Source: an uncultured Saprospiraceae bacterium (lineage in GTDB: Bacteria > Bacteroidota > Bacteroidia > Chitinophagales > Saprospiraceae). Taken from it: DNA of 64,000 nt. Where the stretch lies: positions 6,146 to 70,145 of the forward strand of contig CALJKQ010000063.1 in NCBI GenBank assembly GCA_937973565.1. Direction: 5' to 3'. The notes under the pieces are model-generated. The model saw only the letters and a list, made by a program, of their open reading frames with translations, was not told where the DNA came from and searched no databases. Each line of letters starts with the position of its first letter. The stretch's first letter is position 1. Both the position numbers and the translations under genes were made by a program. Below, one piece after another: positions 6,858 through 15,840 of this stretch.

Positions 6858-7955
6858 TTAATAAGACAATATATACCTCTTCCCCGGCAGAGATCTCACC
6901 ACGCCTTTGAATTCCAGAGCCAGGAGCTGAGATGCCAGTACGGATGACGGTAGGTTTAGGCCGTATATCAGAGTTTCGATGCCGCATTCTTTGCGCATTC
7001 TGATGAAATCGACGATGGCTTGCTGTTCGGTATCCAGCTCGATGAACATCGATGTCTGTATGGTTTTTTTGCGGTCGATATCGTCCCAGCGCATGATGTA
7101 GAGGAGATCGCCAAGGTCTTCCATGAGGTGAGCCTTGTGTTTTTTGATCAGCGCATTGCAGCCGCTTGACCACTCATCTCCCGGTCTGCCGGGGATGGCG
7201 AAAACATCTTTGTTGTATTCGTTGGCAAATTCGGCGGTAATGATGGAACCACCGCTGGTCTTTGATTCTATCACTACCAGGGCATCGGCCAGCGCTGCGA
7301 TGATGCGGTTGCGCATGGGAAAGTTGACTTTATCGGGCCGTGTCTGGCTGCAGAATTCGGTGAGCAGGCCCCCATTCTTTATCATTTTTTTGGCCAACTC
7401 TTTATGGGCTGCCGGGTATATGATATCATGGCCATTGCCCATTACACCCAGGGTAGGTATATCCATTTCCACCGACTTTTTATGGGCACAGCCATCCACA
7501 CCGTAGGCCAGGCCGCTTACGATCACCACTCCGAAATCCTTCAGCTCTTCTACCAGTTTTTCGGTGATCATCCTGCCTTGCGGACTGGGTGTGCGGGTAC
7601 CTACAATGCCGACTGTGCGGTGTGGATTGAGATCCTGATTACCGCGATAGTAAAGGATGAGGGGGCTGTAGTCAAAATGGCGCAGCCGTCGCGGATAATT
7701 TTCATCCAGAAAAAATAAGACCTGGATGCCGTTCTTTTCTATAAAAAGCAGTTCTTCTTCTGCTCTTGGCAGAACCTTAGAGGCTGATATTTCCTTGGCC
7801 TTAAGCGTGCCAATGCCCGGTATTTTGGACAGTGCCGACTTTTTTTCGGCGAATACAGCCTGGGCATTGCCGCAGTAGCCAATCAGATTTTTGGAGAGCA
7901 CGGGCCCGATGTTGGGCACCATAGTAAGGGCAATCCTGTACAGGGTCTCATTCAT
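6858..7955 (-). CDS. dprA: DNA-processing protein DprA
   Basis: Loads RecA on incoming single-stranded DNA during natural transformation. 365 residues, typical length. An N-terminal helix-hairpin-helix-like part (VPNIGPVLSKNLI, LSKIPGIGTLKAKEI) is followed by the Rossmann-type core: GIVGTRTPSPQGR, VIVSGLAYGVDGCAH, MGNGHDIIYP, PMRNRIIAALADALVVIES, GGSIITAEFA and AIPGRPGDEWSSGCNALI. The C-terminal 60 residues (ELDTEQQAIVDFIRM onward) form a winged-helix-like tail. It starts only 13 bases upstream of the RAYT start, on the same strand, so the transposase gene may be read through from dprA. Confidence 0.95.
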   Translation of the reverse strand: MNETLYRIALTMVPNIGPVLSKNLIGYCGNAQAVFAEKKSALSKIPGIGTLKAKEISASKVLPRAEEELLFIEKNGIQVLFFLDENYPRRLRHFDYSPLILYYRGNQDLNPHRTVGIVGTRTPSPQGRMITEKLVEELKDFGVVIVSGLAYGVDGCAHKKSVEMDIPTLGVMGNGHDIIYPAAHKELAKKMIKNGGLLTEFCSQTRPDKVNFPMRNRIIAALADALVVIESKTSGGSIITAEFANEYNKDVFAIPGRPGDEWSSGCNALIKKHKAHLMEDLGDLLYIMRWDDIDRKKTIQTSMFIELDTEQQAIVDFIRMRKECGIETLIYGLNLPSSVLASQLLALEFKGVVRSLPGKRYILSY

Positions 7956-8004
7956 AGCGCGTCGTTTGTATGTTATGACTGTCTTTGCAGTCGGGTGTTA
8001 CTTG

Positions 8005-9915
8005 TTACCTCAGCCCGGCGGCTCTGTTGAAATGCATTTGAGCTTGCTGGGGATCCCCCAACAAGTTAAAGCATTCACCTGTCAATTGATTGAGCGTGGG
8101 CTGATACGGATCAATTTCGAGTCCCAATTTCATAAAATGAGCGGCCCATTTTATGTCCTCGGCACCTTTTTTCTCCATGAGCTTCTTACCCACTTTAATG
8201 TAAAAAGCCATCATTTGGTTCAAATCCGGTCCCGTTCCGTTCAAATATTTCAGGTATTCGGTAGTGAAAGAGACGTCCGGCCTTCTGTCGATCACTTGTT
8301 CAAAGTCCCTGAGTAGGGGACCCAGTTCTTTGTTCATGTTGTAGGTTTCTCCGGCAATGCCCGCCATCATGAGGTTGGCATTGTAGTAATTGGGAATGAT
8401 ATCTGCTGCTTTTTTGGCATAGGGCATGGCTTCCTGTAACAATGATTTTTTTCTGGCCACATCGGTTGTTTCCTTAAATTCATTAAACAAAGCCGTAGCC
8501 ATAAATGAATTGGCTCTGGCACTATTACCCGATACCCGCATGGCACTTTCGTTGAGGCTCAACGCGGTTTCCCAATCCGGCACGCGTATAAAACTCAAAA
8601 AGGCAAAGGCCAGTATGGGTACAGAAAGCATCACCACCTGCGCTCCCTCTTTGATTTGTTGGCTCCATTTTTCTCCGGCCTTCCATATTGCCCATGCTAC
8701 CAGCAGACAGAACCCCAATGAAGGCATATAAATGAAACGATCGTTCATAAAGGTTCCCAGGTTGATGACTATGTTGGAGACAATGGTGAGGGTTATCAGA
8801 TAAAAGCCAATGGCATAGCCGGATAATTCTTTTGCTTTGATTTGTTTCCATCCCCACCAGGCCATGCCGCCGTAAAGTGCCAGTGACAACCATACCTGCC
8901 ATTTTGCCCAATTCATAATCGGTATGGCGTAAGGATAGTAATCGTGGGTAAGAGGGTAGGGGACGATCAACAATTTGATGTATAAACCCAAGGTATATAA
9001 GATAGTTGCCAGCTTTTCTCCACCCGACATCTCCAAAAATGGATTGTTCATAATGTCGGTTATCTTTTGATTAAGTTGTGGCACGCCTGATATAGGAAAC
9101 CTTATCATTAAATAAATAAAAGATACGAGTATAAGCCAGGCCAGGCTGTTCCACGCTTTATTCCGGTGGTCTTTGCCAAACACCCAAAGCGTAAGAGGCA
9201 CTACAGCCGCAAATGTAATCGTGTTTTCTTTGGATAGAAGCCCCAGGAAATAGCTGATCAATGCAGCATAGAGGTATTTTTTGCTTTTTCCATATAAGTA
9301 GTGCAATACAAAAAGATAAAGCGATAGCAGAGAGAAGAGCATTGCCATCACTTCATCCCTTCCTTTGATGTTGGCTACGGCCTCTACGTGTATGGGGTGA
9401 ACGAGGAAGAGCAAAGCAGCGGCAAAACCAATATCCAACCAACCCATCAATGGTTTTTTATCCGGCATTAAAAGCTGGAACAACCGGAAGATGAACACAC
9501 AGCTGAGAATATAAAGCAGGATGTTGATAACATGACTGACACCGGGTTTTAATTTATTGAAGATTCCATATTCCATGGCGAAGGTGACCAGAGAAAGCGG
9601 GCGGTAGCGATTGCCCTGGACCAGGTTCTGTTGGGCTCCAAAATATCCGATCATGGACTCCGTGGTCAAGATTTCATAAATGCCCCCAAACCCTTTTTTG
9701 GTAAATTTATTGTCTGTGATTACGATGGTATCATCCAGTACATAACCATATCGGGTTGTCTGGTAATACAAAACAAAGCCAAATAGGAGGAGTACAGCTA
9801 CCTTCCATCCCTGCGACTTCCAAAAACCATCGGTCATTTGCCAAGGTGCTGCAGCCACTTTTGGAGTAGTTTCAGCGGATGTGTAATTCTTCTTATTTTG
9901 TTTCTGTTTTGCCAT
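8005..9915 (-). CDS. TMTC-like GT-C membrane glycosyltransferase with C-terminal TPR region
   Basis: 636 residues. The N-terminus is cytoplasmic and Lys-rich; about 10 to 12 membrane segments follow from residue 36 to about 450, then a soluble helical part of about 180 residues with TPR-like helices (MPYAKKAADIIPNYYNANLM, LGDPQQAQMHFNRA). GT-C landmarks are YVLDD in the first outer loop (catalytic-type acids), LVHPIHVEAVANIKGRDEV and LLSKENTIT, the same order as in the eukaryotic TMTC O-mannosyltransferases and bacterial relatives. It probably transfers a sugar from a lipid carrier to proteins or glycans outside the inner membrane. Substrate is inference. Standalone gene with a good -7 element upstream. 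Confidence 0.75.
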   Translation of the reverse strand: MAKQKQNKKNYTSAETTPKVAAAPWQMTDGFWKSQGWKVAVLLLFGFVLYYQTTRYGYVLDDTIVITDNKFTKKGFGGIYEILTTESMIGYFGAQQNLVQGNRYRPLSLVTFAMEYGIFNKLKPGVSHVINILLYILSCVFIFRLFQLLMPDKKPLMGWLDIGFAAALLFLVHPIHVEAVANIKGRDEVMAMLFSLLSLYLFVLHYLYGKSKKYLYAALISYFLGLLSKENTITFAAVVPLTLWVFGKDHRNKAWNSLAWLILVSFIYLMIRFPISGVPQLNQKITDIMNNPFLEMSGGEKLATILYTLGLYIKLLIVPYPLTHDYYPYAIPIMNWAKWQVWLSLALYGGMAWWGWKQIKAKELSGYAIGFYLITLTIVSNIVINLGTFMNDRFIYMPSLGFCLLVAWAIWKAGEKWSQQIKEGAQVVMLSVPILAFAFLSFIRVPDWETALSLNESAMRVSGNSARANSFMATALFNEFKETTDVARKKSLLQEAMPYAKKAADIIPNYYNANLMMAGIAGETYNMNKELGPLLRDFEQVIDRRPDVSFTTEYLKYLNGTGPDLNQMMAFYIKVGKKLMEKKGAEDIKWAAHFMKLGLEIDPYQPTLNQLTGECFNLLGDPQQAQMHFNRAAGLR

Positions 9916-9957
9916 AGATCAAAATCAAATAATTAAAATATATAGAATGAAGATTGT

Positions 9958-9965
9958 CAAATGTA
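9958..9965 (-). promoter_or_regulatory. Putative -7 element (TACATTTG) for the TMTC-like gene
   Basis: Exact TAnnTTTG match on the minus strand, 42 bases before the start codon at 9915, in the AT-rich gap between divergent genes. No clear -33 element. Confidence 0.45.
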
Positions 9966-10047
9966 ATCTTGGCCAAAATTAGAAAAAATATTACATCTTG
10001 CACCCTCAACTTATTTTCGTGTTTCTACCCTGTTACCATAAGTCATC

Positions 10048-10671
10048 ATGAAATTATTACCCAAAAAATTTTATCAATCTGAAGAGGTGGCTGAGATTGC
10101 CAGGCAGCTGTTGGGTAAGGTTTTGGTTTGTGATTCAGAAGGCATAAGTGTCTCATGTCGCATAGTAGAAACCGAAGCCTACCGGGGTCCGGACGATCGG
10201 GCGTGTCATGCATACAATCACCGAAGAACCGAACGCACAGAGGTGATGTATGCTGACGGAGGATGTGCATATGTGTATATTTCATACGGCATGCATCATC
10301 TGCTTAATGTAGTTACGGCTCCCGTCGATTTTGCCCATGCGGTTTTGATCAGAGCAGTAGAACCCATATCGGGTATTGAAACCATGCAGTGCCGCAGAAA
10401 GCTCATGGCTGAAAATTATTTGTTGACAGGAGGTCCGGGTAAGGTCTGCCAGGCTCTCAACATAGACAAAAGCTGGAATCTCGTAACATTTTATGAACCG
10501 GAATCTCCCTTAAGAATTTATGATGATGGTTTTAAAATGAGAGACTTTGTGGCAACCCCGAGAATAGGCATGTCTGTTCACGTGGGACAGCATTCGCATT
10601 GGCCCTGGCGGTTTTATATGAAGGACAACAGATGGGTGAGTCGACCTTTGAAAGTCAAATATCCGTGGTAA
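10048..10671 (+). CDS. 3-methyladenine DNA glycosylase (AAG/MPG family)
   Basis: Base-excision repair enzyme that removes alkylated and deaminated purines. 207 residues, normal for bacterial members. Signatures are LLGKVLV, the catalytic region IVETEAYRGPDDRACHAYN (base-flipping pocket and catalytic Glu), RTEVMYADGGCAYVYISYGMHHLLN, AVLIRAVEP and LLTGGPGKVCQAL. Start ATG at 10048. Monocistronic, convergent with the haloperoxidase gene and separated from it by a shared terminator. The call is firm. Confidence 0.95.
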   Translation: MKLLPKKFYQSEEVAEIARQLLGKVLVCDSEGISVSCRIVETEAYRGPDDRACHAYNHRRTERTEVMYADGGCAYVYISYGMHHLLNVVTAPVDFAHAVLIRAVEPISGIETMQCRRKLMAENYLLTGGPGKVCQALNIDKSWNLVTFYEPESPLRIYDDGFKMRDFVATPRIGMSVHVGQHSHWPWRFYMKDNRWVSRPLKVKYPW

Positions 10672-10674
10672 AAC

Positions 10675-10710
10675 AAAAAAGGCGACCCGGTTGAACGGAG
10701 TCGCCTTTTT
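10675..10710. terminator. Bidirectional intrinsic terminator
   Basis: GGCGAC (10681-10686) pairs with GTCGCC (10700-10705), extended by an inner CCG/CGG step. It is flanked by six A on the left and five T on the right, so it can act on both strands. It lies exactly between the convergent glycosylase and haloperoxidase genes. Confidence 0.85.
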
Positions 10711-10727
10711 CTTGTGCTTGTAAGTGC

Positions 10728-12104
10728 TTATTTCTTCAAATTATAGGCAATTGCATTTTTACCTATTTGTTTACCTAGTCTCAAACCTTCAGTACAGTCA
10801 AATCTTGGGTGGACACCTAAAGGAATTCTCGAATAGGCGTTTTCTTCACCGATTTGTGTGATTGTGGTATAAGTTCTTGGTGTTCCAATAAACTCTGATC
10901 TGCCGTAATGGCATCTATCAGTGAAGGTATAATTTTCACCAAAAAAGTCACTTAATATTGAGATAGCTAAACCTCCAAATGTTGAGTGCCCGGAAGGATA
11001 TCCAGGAAATGGCGGGGTAAGATTATCTGTACCGACAGCATTACCAAGAATTGTCCTGAATTCAGGATTTATTACATTTGGAATATAATTGAAGGGTCTC
11101 TCAACGTTGTAATGGTATTTTGAGCCCCAGGCAGCAACCGCTGCATCGTTTTCTGCCATTCCTAGTTTCAATAATAGATGAACGCAAAATTCAAGATTGG
11201 CATTTTCATTTTGAATCATCTGATTGGCAATCTGGAAGACTCTTGCAGGAGGGCTGAATGTAAGCCCAACTATATCATCACTCCAGAATTCTGCTCTCCA
11301 CCTTCTCTCGTGGGTAAGATTTACAATGTTTTCGTTTACTTCTAAAAAGTCTTTATAATATTGACTTGCCGGATTAGTACTATACGCTGGAGGAGCTGGA
11401 GAAAGCAACTCATTACCAAATGTTGTAAAAGACCTAACTTTTCCAAAATAAGGAAACAAAGATTTTCCATCAGCTGGTTGCCATTTGCCAACACCAGATG
11501 GGGGTGAATAATTAGACGGGAATGGATCTGCTGCTTGAGATACACCTTCAATGTCTGTATCCGCATATTTCATAACGGCATCGGCCACCAACCTTCCCCA
11601 TTCCTGTGAATTGTTGAAAACTTCCTGGCTAACTTTGGTTTTTAATGTATTGTTAAATGATGATTCCAAATCATTGATCAGGCCTCTCTGGTCTGTATTA
11701 GCAACCGCCATCATGTGCTCCATAGACCTGGCTAGGGCTGCATTTACTGCGATATTCCAGTCATACTTCAACTTGTCTTTTGGAAGATCAGGAACCGTAA
11801 GTCCTGACAATTTGGTGTCGTTTGACACGAAGTCCGGCATGCCCGGTAAGGCAGCTTCATAAGCAGACATCCAAATGTATGCCAAAGCGCGGGAAGTTGC
11901 ACAGGGCCTAAATCCTGGTAAATCTTTTTCAATGTCCATATACAATTGGATCCATTCAGACACAACGTTGTTGTTGTAATTGGCAGCCAGATTTTCTTCC
12001 GGCTGAATGGGATCGATGGGGTCAACTTCATCCTTACATGCAGCAAGAAAGATCATAGAAAACAGCATAAGGAACATTCCATTACGCAAAATTAGGATAT
12101 TCAT
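10728..12104 (-). CDS. Vanadium-dependent haloperoxidase-like lipoprotein (PAP2 superfamily)
   Basis: 458 residues. Lipoprotein signal with lipobox LAAC (about 20-23). The three active-site motifs of the vanadium haloperoxidase/acid phosphatase fold are intact: KYHYNVERP (KxxxxxxRP), PSGHS, and SRIPLGVH (SRxxxxxH). The C-terminal catalytic bundle is preceded by about 300 residues of helices, as in bacterial haloperoxidases. It probably oxidises halide with hydrogen peroxide at the outer surface, but a phosphatase role cannot be excluded from motifs alone. It is divergent from a two-component system whose operon ends with a second copy of the same family (14458-15840). Slightly more AT-rich than neighbours. 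Confidence 0.85.
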   Translation of the reverse strand: MNILILRNGMFLMLFSMIFLAACKDEVDPIDPIQPEENLAANYNNNVVSEWIQLYMDIEKDLPGFRPCATSRALAYIWMSAYEAALPGMPDFVSNDTKLSGLTVPDLPKDKLKYDWNIAVNAALARSMEHMMAVANTDQRGLINDLESSFNNTLKTKVSQEVFNNSQEWGRLVADAVMKYADTDIEGVSQAADPFPSNYSPPSGVGKWQPADGKSLFPYFGKVRSFTTFGNELLSPAPPAYSTNPASQYYKDFLEVNENIVNLTHERRWRAEFWSDDIVGLTFSPPARVFQIANQMIQNENANLEFCVHLLLKLGMAENDAAVAAWGSKYHYNVERPFNYIPNVINPEFRTILGNAVGTDNLTPPFPGYPSGHSTFGGLAISILSDFFGENYTFTDRCHYGRSEFIGTPRTYTTITQIGEENAYSRIPLGVHPRFDCTEGLRLGKQIGKNAIAYNLKK

Positions 12105-12366
12105 GGTTTTTACTATTTTTTTCGCTTAAATAAAAAATTTGGCCAATCCTTTGATTAGCGCTCACAAATTTACCCTTTGTAAAGTGTATGATTTCTATTT
12201 TTTTCCTTAAAATCTGCTTAAAACGGGTATGATTTTTATCAAAATGATAAATTCGGAGCTTTAAAATCAAAAATTAGAATTTTTTAATTTCATAAACTAT
12301 TCAAAATGATATAATTATTGATGAGATTTGCACGCATATATGTTTTTTTAATGTGTAGATAATAGC
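12105..12366. promoter_or_regulatory. AT-rich divergent control region between haloperoxidase and two-component genes
   Basis: 262 bases, strongly AT-rich, with no credible gene. It must hold the start signals for both the haloperoxidase (minus) and the response regulator (plus), so it is the natural place for binding of the adjacent OmpR-type regulator. No clean TAnnTTTG element or obvious direct repeat pair was found by eye. Confidence 0.4.
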
Positions 12367-13047
12367 ATGAAAATTTTACTAATTGACGATGAAATTAAGA
12401 TCATTCAATCGTTGAAGCAGGGATTGGAGGAAAACGGCATGGAAGTGGAGCTGGCTTTTGACGGCGAAACCGGTAAAAATTTAGCCGAAAAAAATACATT
12501 CAATGTAATTGTTTCCGATGTGATCATGCCAAAGCTAAACGGGTACGAATTGGTCAAAGAGCTTAGAGCCCATGGAAATGAAACCCCTGTGTTATTGCTT
12601 TCAGCCCTCGATGCAATAGACGAAAAAGTGGTTGGGCTTGAGTCGGGTGCAGATGATTATCTGTCCAAACCTTTTGCTTTTCAGGAGTTATTGGCCCGAA
12701 TCAAGGCATTGGATAGAAGAAAAGGGGCCAAATCAACAAACAACACGTTGAAATATGCCGATATTGAGTTAAATTTGGATACGAGATCTTTTTACAGAGG
12801 AGGCCAAAAAATTGACCTCACTCCAAAAGAGTATTCCCTGATCGAGTACTTTTTGCGCAACCCTGAACGGGTAATTTCTAAACCCGAACTGGCAGAAAAA
12901 ATCTGGGAAATTGACTTTGTAACCAATACCAATGTGATTGAAGTTTATGTCAATTACCTCCGAAATAAAATGGACAAAAATTTTGAAAATAAACTGATTC
13001 ACACTCAATTTGGAATAGGATATATGCTTATTGATCAACCGGCATAA
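12367..13047 (+). CDS. OmpR/PhoB-family response regulator
   Basis: 226 residues. The receiver domain has the acidic pocket at LIDDE (7-9), the phospho-acceptor Asp51 in VSDVIMPKLNGYEL, Ser/Thr in LLLSALDA and Lys in YLSKPF. The C-terminal winged helix includes LTPKEYSLIEYFLRNPERVIS and TNVIEVYVNYLRNKMD with the recognition helix. The histidine kinase gene follows after 2 bases. The likely targets are the divergent haloperoxidase gene and its own operon, from position only; there is no direct evidence of the signal sensed. Confidence 0.93.
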   Translation: MKILLIDDEIKIIQSLKQGLEENGMEVELAFDGETGKNLAEKNTFNVIVSDVIMPKLNGYELVKELRAHGNETPVLLLSALDAIDEKVVGLESGADDYLSKPFAFQELLARIKALDRRKGAKSTNNTLKYADIELNLDTRSFYRGGQKIDLTPKEYSLIEYFLRNPERVISKPELAEKIWEIDFVTNTNVIEVYVNYLRNKMDKNFENKLIHTQFGIGYMLIDQPA

Positions 13048-13049
13048 AC

Positions 13050-14474
13050 ATGCAAATACGCACAAAATTAACATTGCAATTTATCCTTATTGTGGCCACC
13101 ATCATGTTGGTCTCCTTTTACTATATTCACAATCGGTTCAGGGATCAGTTGCAGGATGATTTTTATGAGTCTTTGAGGTCCAAAGCCTTCCTCACAGGTG
13201 AGATGTTGGTGGGTAAAATACGGGATCACAACGAAGAGGTTTTTCAGAACAAACCTTCAAACGAACACAACCCCCTTTCATCCGAAAATATATCGATTTA
13301 CAACAGCGAAAATCAACTGGTTTATAGCTTCAGCCAGTCTCCTGCACAACTCAATAAAGACAAACTCAACCAGGTGAGATTAGAGCGGGAAAAACGTTTT
13401 GTTTATGACAAATACAACTCCATTGGAGTCCTGTACAAAAATAAATTCGGGTTTGAGTATATCATTGTAGCTGAATCTGTTTTTAATTCAAGTCAGCTCA
13501 GCAACCTTACCAACATTCTGATGTGGGTGTACATTTTATTTATCAGCCTTGTAGCATTAGGAGGATGGATCTTTGCCGGCCAGGCACTAAGACCGGTGAA
13601 CTCGATTATGAACGAAGTGGAAGCGATTTTGCCATCAGACATGACCCACAGGCTCAATCATTCGGGACAAAGAGATGAGTTGTCACGTTTGGTCCAGACT
13701 TTCAATAAGCTACTCGATAGAATCCAACAGGTGTTCATCAATCAAAAACAATTTTTATCCAACATTTCACACGAGCTCAAAAATCCTCTGAATGTAATTT
13801 TATCTCAAATTGAAGTTACCCTCAACAAACCAAGAACCTCAGAAGAATACCAAACCGTATTAAAATCTGTATACGAAGATATGATCGAACTCAGTGATGT
13901 TTCTTCTAAAATTATGCAGTTGTCCAAAATCAATGCTGACGGCAGCAGCATCAGATTTGAACCCTTTAGGATTGATGAAGTTTTGTTTCAGGCAAAGACT
14001 ACGGTTCAAAAATTACACCCCAACCAAAAAATATCTCTGGTTATGTCAAACCTGCCGGAGGATGAGAATGGATTGTTGTTCAAAGGTAATGAGCAGCTCA
14101 TTAAAACGGCCCTTGTCAACATCATGGAGAATGCCATGAAGTATGGAGCCAATCAGGAAGTTGTTACTACCCTCGAATTCAACCCGGGTAAAGGTGCCGT
14201 TATCTGTGTAGCGGATAAAGGTATTGGCATGGAAAAAAAGGAGGTTGACATGGTTTTCGAACCCTTCTACCGATCAGAGAACGCCAAAGTAATTAAAGGT
14301 TCCGGCATAGGACTTTCGCTCGTCAAAAGTATTTTTGAATTGCACAACCTCAAATACGAGGTGAAAAGCATTAAACACAAAGGCACCAGATTTTACGTTT
14401 ACTTTTTGACCGAGAACGACAAATCCCAACCCCTAACGATCAAAGAAATGCCGGCTTATGAAAAGGTATCGTAA
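13050..14474 (+). CDS. Sensor histidine kinase, partner of the adjacent regulator
   Basis: 474 residues. Membrane segment 1 is at about 8-25. A periplasmic sensor region of about 130 residues has no family I recognise. Membrane segment 2 is at about 155-177, followed by HAMP (ALRPVNSIMNEVEAI), then HisKA with the phospho-accepting His241 in SNISHELKNPLNVI, and HATPase_c with the N box (NIMENAMKYG) and G boxes (DKGIGM, GSGIGLSLVK). The last 17 bases overlap the start of the second haloperoxidase-like gene, so the two are translationally linked. The topology suits sensing of an envelope signal. Confidence 0.93.
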   Translation: MQIRTKLTLQFILIVATIMLVSFYYIHNRFRDQLQDDFYESLRSKAFLTGEMLVGKIRDHNEEVFQNKPSNEHNPLSSENISIYNSENQLVYSFSQSPAQLNKDKLNQVRLEREKRFVYDKYNSIGVLYKNKFGFEYIIVAESVFNSSQLSNLTNILMWVYILFISLVALGGWIFAGQALRPVNSIMNEVEAILPSDMTHRLNHSGQRDELSRLVQTFNKLLDRIQQVFINQKQFLSNISHELKNPLNVILSQIEVTLNKPRTSEEYQTVLKSVYEDMIELSDVSSKIMQLSKINADGSSIRFEPFRIDEVLFQAKTTVQKLHPNQKISLVMSNLPEDENGLLFKGNEQLIKTALVNIMENAMKYGANQEVVTTLEFNPGKGAVICVADKGIGMEKKEVDMVFEPFYRSENAKVIKGSGIGLSLVKSIFELHNLKYEVKSIKHKGTRFYVYFLTENDKSQPLTIKEMPAYEKVS

Positions 14475-15840
14475 AACCGTTCTTTTAGCTCTTTTGCTAC
14501 TGACCATCTCAACAGCCGGATATGTCTTTTGGCAAAAACATTCCACACCCAAAACAGATGAAGACATAGTGCTGATTAATGAGTGGTACCAATTGGCACT
14601 CGAAATAGAAACCGATATTGAAGGTATTGCCGTACCGGTGGCAGGTCGTTTTTATGGTTATTTCGGATTTATACCCATGACCATAGAAGCCTCCGAAAAA
14701 GGGCAACTGGATCAACTTTCTTATTACTTTCCAAACCTGGATCTCAGTAAAATTAGAAACAGAAAAAATACTCGTTTTGGTCCTGCATTCAATAAAGCAG
14801 CCAAGGTCTTCTTGTCCAGGTATTACATCAATATTCCCTATCATCTCAACAAAAAGGCAGAAGACATTGAGAATAAATGGAACCAACGTTGGATGAAAGA
14901 ATTGGGACCGGAGATCACAGAACACTCAAAGAACCTCGGTAGAGATATAGCCAATGCAGTATACGCCTGGTCAGAAGAAGATGAGCAGGGACACCAGGCT
15001 TATCTTCACAATTTTGATAAGGATTATGACCCCCCCAAGGGTCCGGGTCTTTGGAAAGAAGATGATGAGCATCCAATGCCGGCCCTCTTACCGCACTGGG
15101 GCAAGGTTCGTACTTTTGTCATCAATGCCGATGAATTTATTGCCACACCCTTACCGCCCTATTCAACCGACCATAATTCTATTTACTATATTCAGGCACT
15201 TGAATTATTTACTATAAGTGCACCCTTGTCCTATGAAAACAAATGGATCTCGGAATATTGGAGCGACGATGTGAGAGGTCTTACTTTTACTCCGTCGGGT
15301 CGATGGATATCTATTTTAAATCAGTTTGTATTGGAAAACAAGGTGCCAAGATCGAGGGCCATCGAGGCTTATTTTAAACTGGGTATTGGCATCTCAGATG
15401 CATTGGTAGCCTGCTGGAATTCCAAATACATTTACAATCTGGAAAGACCACAGGATTTTATCCGAAAAAATATTCATGAAGATTGGCGGTCTTTCCACCA
15501 TTCACCCAATTTTCCAAGTTATCCTTCCGGCCATTCGACCATTGGCGGCGTCAGTTCAACAATCCTTGCTAATATATTTGGAGATACAATTGATTTTACT
15601 GACAAAAGTCATGAAGGGCGCATCGAATTTCAAGGTAAAGCGAGGCACTTCACCTCATTTAAAGAAATGGCAGAAGAGAATGCATATTCCAGGATACCTT
15701 TGGGAGTACATTACAGAATAGATTGTCAGGAAGGGTTAAGGCTCGGAGAATCGGTTGGAAAGCGCATCAATCAAATTAAGTTTACCGTTCCGGTTACACC
15801 AAAAAAAGTTGAACCCGGCAAACCTATTTCAGCTATTTGA
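14458..15840 (+). CDS. Second vanadium haloperoxidase-like protein, membrane-anchored
   Basis: 460 residues. An N-terminal hydrophobic segment at about 7-25 without a lipobox looks like a membrane anchor or uncleaved signal. Active-site motifs are complete: KYIYNLERP, PSGHS and SRIPLGVH, matching the paralogue at 10728-12104 nearly residue for residue in these blocks. The shared helical N-terminal part includes PGLWKEDDEHPMPALLPHWGKVR-type sequence. The ATG lies inside the 3' end of the kinase gene in another frame. The 3' end overlaps the deoC end by 12 bases. Probable peroxide-dependent halide oxidation in the periplasm or outer leaflet; the possibility of phosphatase activity remains. Confidence 0.83.
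   Translation: MKRYRKTVLLALLLLTISTAGYVFWQKHSTPKTDEDIVLINEWYQLALEIETDIEGIAVPVAGRFYGYFGFIPMTIEASEKGQLDQLSYYFPNLDLSKIRNRKNTRFGPAFNKAAKVFLSRYYINIPYHLNKKAEDIENKWNQRWMKELGPEITEHSKNLGRDIANAVYAWSEEDEQGHQAYLHNFDKDYDPPKGPGLWKEDDEHPMPALLPHWGKVRTFVINADEFIATPLPPYSTDHNSIYYIQALELFTISAPLSYENKWISEYWSDDVRGLTFTPSGRWISILNQFVLENKVPRSRAIEAYFKLGIGISDALVACWNSKYIYNLERPQDFIRKNIHEDWRSFHHSPNFPSYPSGHSTIGGVSSTILANIFGDTIDFTDKSHEGRIEFQGKARHFTSFKEMAEENAYSRIPLGVHYRIDCQEGLRLGESVGKRINQIKFTVPVTPKKVEPGKPISAI

Noticed and set aside
12082..12270. 62-codon minus-strand frame in the divergent control region
   Set aside because: Low-complexity AT-rich sequence (Ile, Lys, Phe) overlapping the haloperoxidase start; better read as regulatory DNA.
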